Assembly: GCF_964186625.1 (NCBI RefSeq)
Contig: NZ_OZ075109.1
Span: forward strand, 248,001-312,000
DNA length: 64,000 nucleotides
Direction: 5' to 3'
Source of the DNA: Asticcacaulis sp. MM231
Lineage (GTDB): Bacteria; Pseudomonadota; Alphaproteobacteria; Caulobacterales; Caulobacteraceae
This document shows positions 61,928-64,000 of the stretch, in pieces. Every line of letters begins with the position of its first letter. Positions within the stretch are counted from its first letter, which is position 1. The notes under the pieces are model-generated. The model saw only the letters and a program-made list of their open reading frames with translations. It was not told where the DNA came from and searched no databases. A program made the position numbers and the translations under genes.

Positions 61928-62587
61928 ACAGGAGGATCGATCGATGTCGACGGGGAGGGGACGGTCATTGTGACTGAGCAATGCCTGCTCAACCATGATC
62001 GCAATCCAGACTTGAACCGTGAGCAAATCGAAGAGAATTTGCGCAACTATCTGGGCTGCGACACAGTCATTTGGTTGGAACATGGCGTCTATCTTGACGA
62101 GACCAAAGGCCACACCGATAACTTTTGTCGCTTCGTGGCGCCCGGCGAGGTGATATTGACGTGGACGGACGATCAGAATGACCCGCAATATCCTATTTCG
62201 ACGGCGGCCCTGATGCGCCTGAACGTGGCCGCCGACGCCCATGGCCGCAAGCTGACGGTGCACAAGCTCTACCAACCGAGCCCGGTCCTGATCTCAGCGG
62301 CTGAGGCCGCCGGTGTGGATCAGGTCGAAGGCACCTTGCCGCGCACAGAAGGTGACCGGTTGGCTGCGTCCTACGTCAACTTCTATATAGCCAATGGCGT
62401 TATCGTCATGCCAGCCTTTGACGACCCTATGGACCTGCCGGCGCAACAGTCCCTGGCCAAGCTCTTCCCTTCGCGGAAAATCATCGCCGTACCTGGCCGG
62501 GAAATCCTGCTGGGCGGCGGCAATGTCCACTGTATCACCCAGCAGCAACCTCTGGCCCTTCCGGCTTCGCTGCGTTCGGTTGCCTGA
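61928..62587 (+). pseudogene. Agmatine deiminase, 5'-truncated
   Basis: About 218 codons matching the C-terminal two thirds of AguA: GGSIDVDGEGTVIVTEQCLLN, LEHGVYLDETKGHTDNFCRFV and the catalytic-Cys end GGGNVHCITQQQP. The first ~115-125 residues of the family are missing. An in-frame ATG at 61874 lies in sequence antisense to the aldehyde dehydrogenase. Agmatine deiminase makes N-carbamoylputrescine; the carbamate kinase gene that follows 3 bp later fits that pathway. Confidence 0.82.
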
Positions 62588-62590
62588 CCT

Positions 62591-63499
62591 GTGCGTCTTG
62601 TCATAGCGCTGGGCGGCAACGCCTTGTTGAAACGCGGTGAACCCTTAAGCGCCGCCAATCAGGCACGTAACATGGCCATGTCCGCCAAGGGTCTGGCAGC
62701 GGTTTGCGCAGGTCACGAGGTCGCGCTTGTGCACGGCAATGGCCCACAGGTGGGTCTGCTCGCGCTTGAAGCTGCCCTCTATAAGGCGGTTCCTCCCTAT
62801 CCGTTCGATGTCTTGGGGGCTGAATCTCAAGGCATGATAGGCTATGTCATCGCTCAGGCGATGCGCAGCGTGCTCCCAGGGCGAGAGATTTCAGCACTCG
62901 TCACTCAAACCCTTGTCGACGAAGATGATGCAGCGTTCAACCACCCGACCAAGCCCATAGGCCCCGTCTACAGCGAAGCTGAGCTTGCGGCCATCAAAGC
63001 GCCATCGGATTGGCATTTTAGCCCGGACGGTGCAGGGACGCGACGTGTGGTTCCATCGCCGACGCCCTTGAGCATTATGGAGTTAGAGTCGATCCAGCGC
63101 CTTGTGAGGGCTGGTGTCCTGACGATCTGTTGTGGCGGCGGCGGTATACCGGTCGTCGTATCTGGTACGGCTGGCGCCGTCAGGGGTGTGGAGGCAGTCA
63201 TCGACAAAGACCTGTGCGCGGCACTTCTGGCCATCGCACTCGGTGCCGATCACCTTATCATCCTGACCGACGTCGACGGCATTTACAGGGACTGGAGGGG
63301 ACCAGACGAAAGGCTCATCCGCTCTATAGGCGTGACTGAACTTCAAGCGATGAGGTTCGCCGGCGGCACGATGGGACCGAAGGTCGAGGCAGCTTGCTGG
63401 TTTGTCAGGGAAACGGGGATGCCGGTTTCCATAGGAAATCTCGAGGCGGCTTCAGCCGTCATGGCAGGTGCAGCGGGCACCCGCGTCTTCGGTCACTAG
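62591..63499 (+). CDS. arcC: Carbamate kinase
   Basis: 302 aa from a GTG, 3 bp after the deiminase stop. LVIALGGNALLKRGEPLSAANQ is the amino-acid-kinase N-terminus; VALVHGNGPQVGLLALE, DVLGAESQGMIGYVIAQAM, CCGGGGIPVVV and GTMGPKVEAACWFV are all carbamate-kinase blocks. It makes ATP from carbamoyl phosphate in agmatine or arginine fermentation. No carbamoyltransferase gene is in the window. Its stop shares the bases CTAG with the stop of the convergent regulator gene. Confidence 0.94.
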   Translation: MRLVIALGGNALLKRGEPLSAANQARNMAMSAKGLAAVCAGHEVALVHGNGPQVGLLALEAALYKAVPPYPFDVLGAESQGMIGYVIAQAMRSVLPGREISALVTQTLVDEDDAAFNHPTKPIGPVYSEAELAAIKAPSDWHFSPDGAGTRRVVPSPTPLSIMELESIQRLVRAGVLTICCGGGGIPVVVSGTAGAVRGVEAVIDKDLCAALLAIALGADHLIILTDVDGIYRDWRGPDERLIRSIGVTELQAMRFAGGTMGPKVEAACWFVRETGMPVSIGNLEAASAVMAGAAGTRVFGH

Positions 63500-64000
63500 G
63501 CGGGCTCCGTGCCTGACGCGGCTAGAGCCAATCTTGCCAGGGCCGGTAAAGATTTCGACTTCGTCTTTTTCATGATGGCATTGCGATGATTTTCTACGGT
63601 GCGCTGACTTATGCCAAGATCGGCGGCAATGTTTTTGCTCGGATCTCCCGCCAGGACCCGCTCCATGATCTGCTTTTGCCGAATTGTCAGGGCACCTAAC
63701 ACGCTGACGGCATTCTGCTGCCAGGCACCGCGACGGCTTTCGTCATGTGACACCTCCAGAGCGCGCTCGACGGACAAAAGCAGGTCCTGGGAGGACACTG
63801 GTTTCTCGATGAAATCTGTGGCCCCGGCTTTCATCGCCAGGACGGCGGTTGCGACGTCCGTATTACCTGTGATCATGACGGCTGGAAGATGGTGACCGGC
63901 CTCGGCAAGGCGCTGTAACAGCTCTACCCCCTTCATGCCCGGCAGATAGGCATCGATCAGAAGACAGCCTTCGGTGCCGGGCACGTAGTCGTCAAGGAAA
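63496..64000 (-). CDS. FixJ-type response regulator, N-terminus outside the window
   Basis: About 168 visible residues. The receiver domain starts after its first part: LIDAYLPGMKGVELLQRL contains the phospho-acceptor Asp, PAVMITGNTDVATAVLAMKAGATDFIEKP the Thr and Lys switch residues. The LuxR-type HTH follows (LTIRQKQIMERVLAGDPSKNIAADLGISQRTVENHRNAIMKKTKSKSLPALARLAL). FixJ/TodT-type regulators answer to a sensor kinase, often redox or oxygen-linked. It is a candidate for the repeated CTGAGTARTTTCCGA boxes upstream. Confidence 0.92.
   Translation of the reverse strand, partial: FLDDYVPGTEGCLLIDAYLPGMKGVELLQRLAEAGHHLPAVMITGNTDVATAVLAMKAGATDFIEKPVSSQDLLLSVERALEVSHDESRRGAWQQNAVSVLGALTIRQKQIMERVLAGDPSKNIAADLGISQRTVENHRNAIMKKTKSKSLPALARLALAASGTEPA

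Noticed and set aside
60940..61977. + strand frame of 345 codons opposite the aldehyde dehydrogenase
   Set aside because: Antisense of a recognisable dehydrogenase; no independent support.

Overview
The window looks like an alphaproteobacterium of the Caulobacterales type (Asticcacaulis or a relative) or a close neighbour. The basis is an astexin-type lasso-peptide locus with its own isopeptidase, two large TonB-dependent receptors, a Tn4371/RP4-like trb conjugation operon ending in DUF2274, and high-GC coding with tight stop/start overlaps. The genus is inference. No rRNA, tRNA, CRISPR array, insertion sequence, integrase or replication gene was recognised.

Layout. (1) 1-3653: a hydrolase run: the C-terminal part of an oligopeptidase B-like S9 peptidase (cut by the window start), an HSL-type esterase and an amidase. 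(2) 4242-12572: a lasso-peptide locus. A TonB receptor with an STN domain and an Atxe-type lasso isopeptidase run on +. Converging on them from - are two short precursor genes (43 and 45 codons, too small for most gene callers), a fused RRE/leader-peptidase B protein, an Asn-synthetase-like C cyclase and a GntR regulator. Both precursors predict 23-residue cores with a Gly1-Asp9 ring. (3) 12731-32841: a conjugative module: DUF736, an unknown 99-aa protein, DUF932, an AlpA-like HTH, a TraF-like S26 peptidase, a lytic transglycosylase, a DUF3363 relaxase, an AbiEi/AbiEii toxin-antitoxin pair, then traG-(RHH)-trbBCDEJLFGI-DUF2274. Two related structured leaders with compensatory base changes precede DUF736 and the 99-aa gene. 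(4) 33028-42733: a phosphorus-scavenging locus: RpiR regulator, HAD phosphatase, TonB receptor, Tat-exported phosphocholine-type phospholipase C, and phnCDE in the opposite direction. A twin palindrome marks the HAD and receptor promoters, and Pho-box-like repeats precede the receptor and phnD.

(5) 43441-64000: a stress/low-oxygen-like region: a ferric-reductase-like flavocytochrome, a decayed cupin, a MacAB-TolC type efflux operon, a frameshifted DUF1269-like gene, an Acg-type nitroreductase, a BON protein, NAD(P)HX repair enzyme, two zinc alcohol dehydrogenases, a P-type cation ATPase, a SOUL protein, a four-helix copper protein, 5'-truncated aldehyde dehydrogenase and agmatine deiminase genes fused head to head at one deletion junction, carbamate kinase, and a FixJ-type response regulator cut by the window end. 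A repeated box, roughly CTGAGTARTTTCCGA, occurs five times 80-150 bp upstream of genes here and is a candidate site for a FixJ-like regulator.

Functions are read from motifs and family knowledge; no database search was run.
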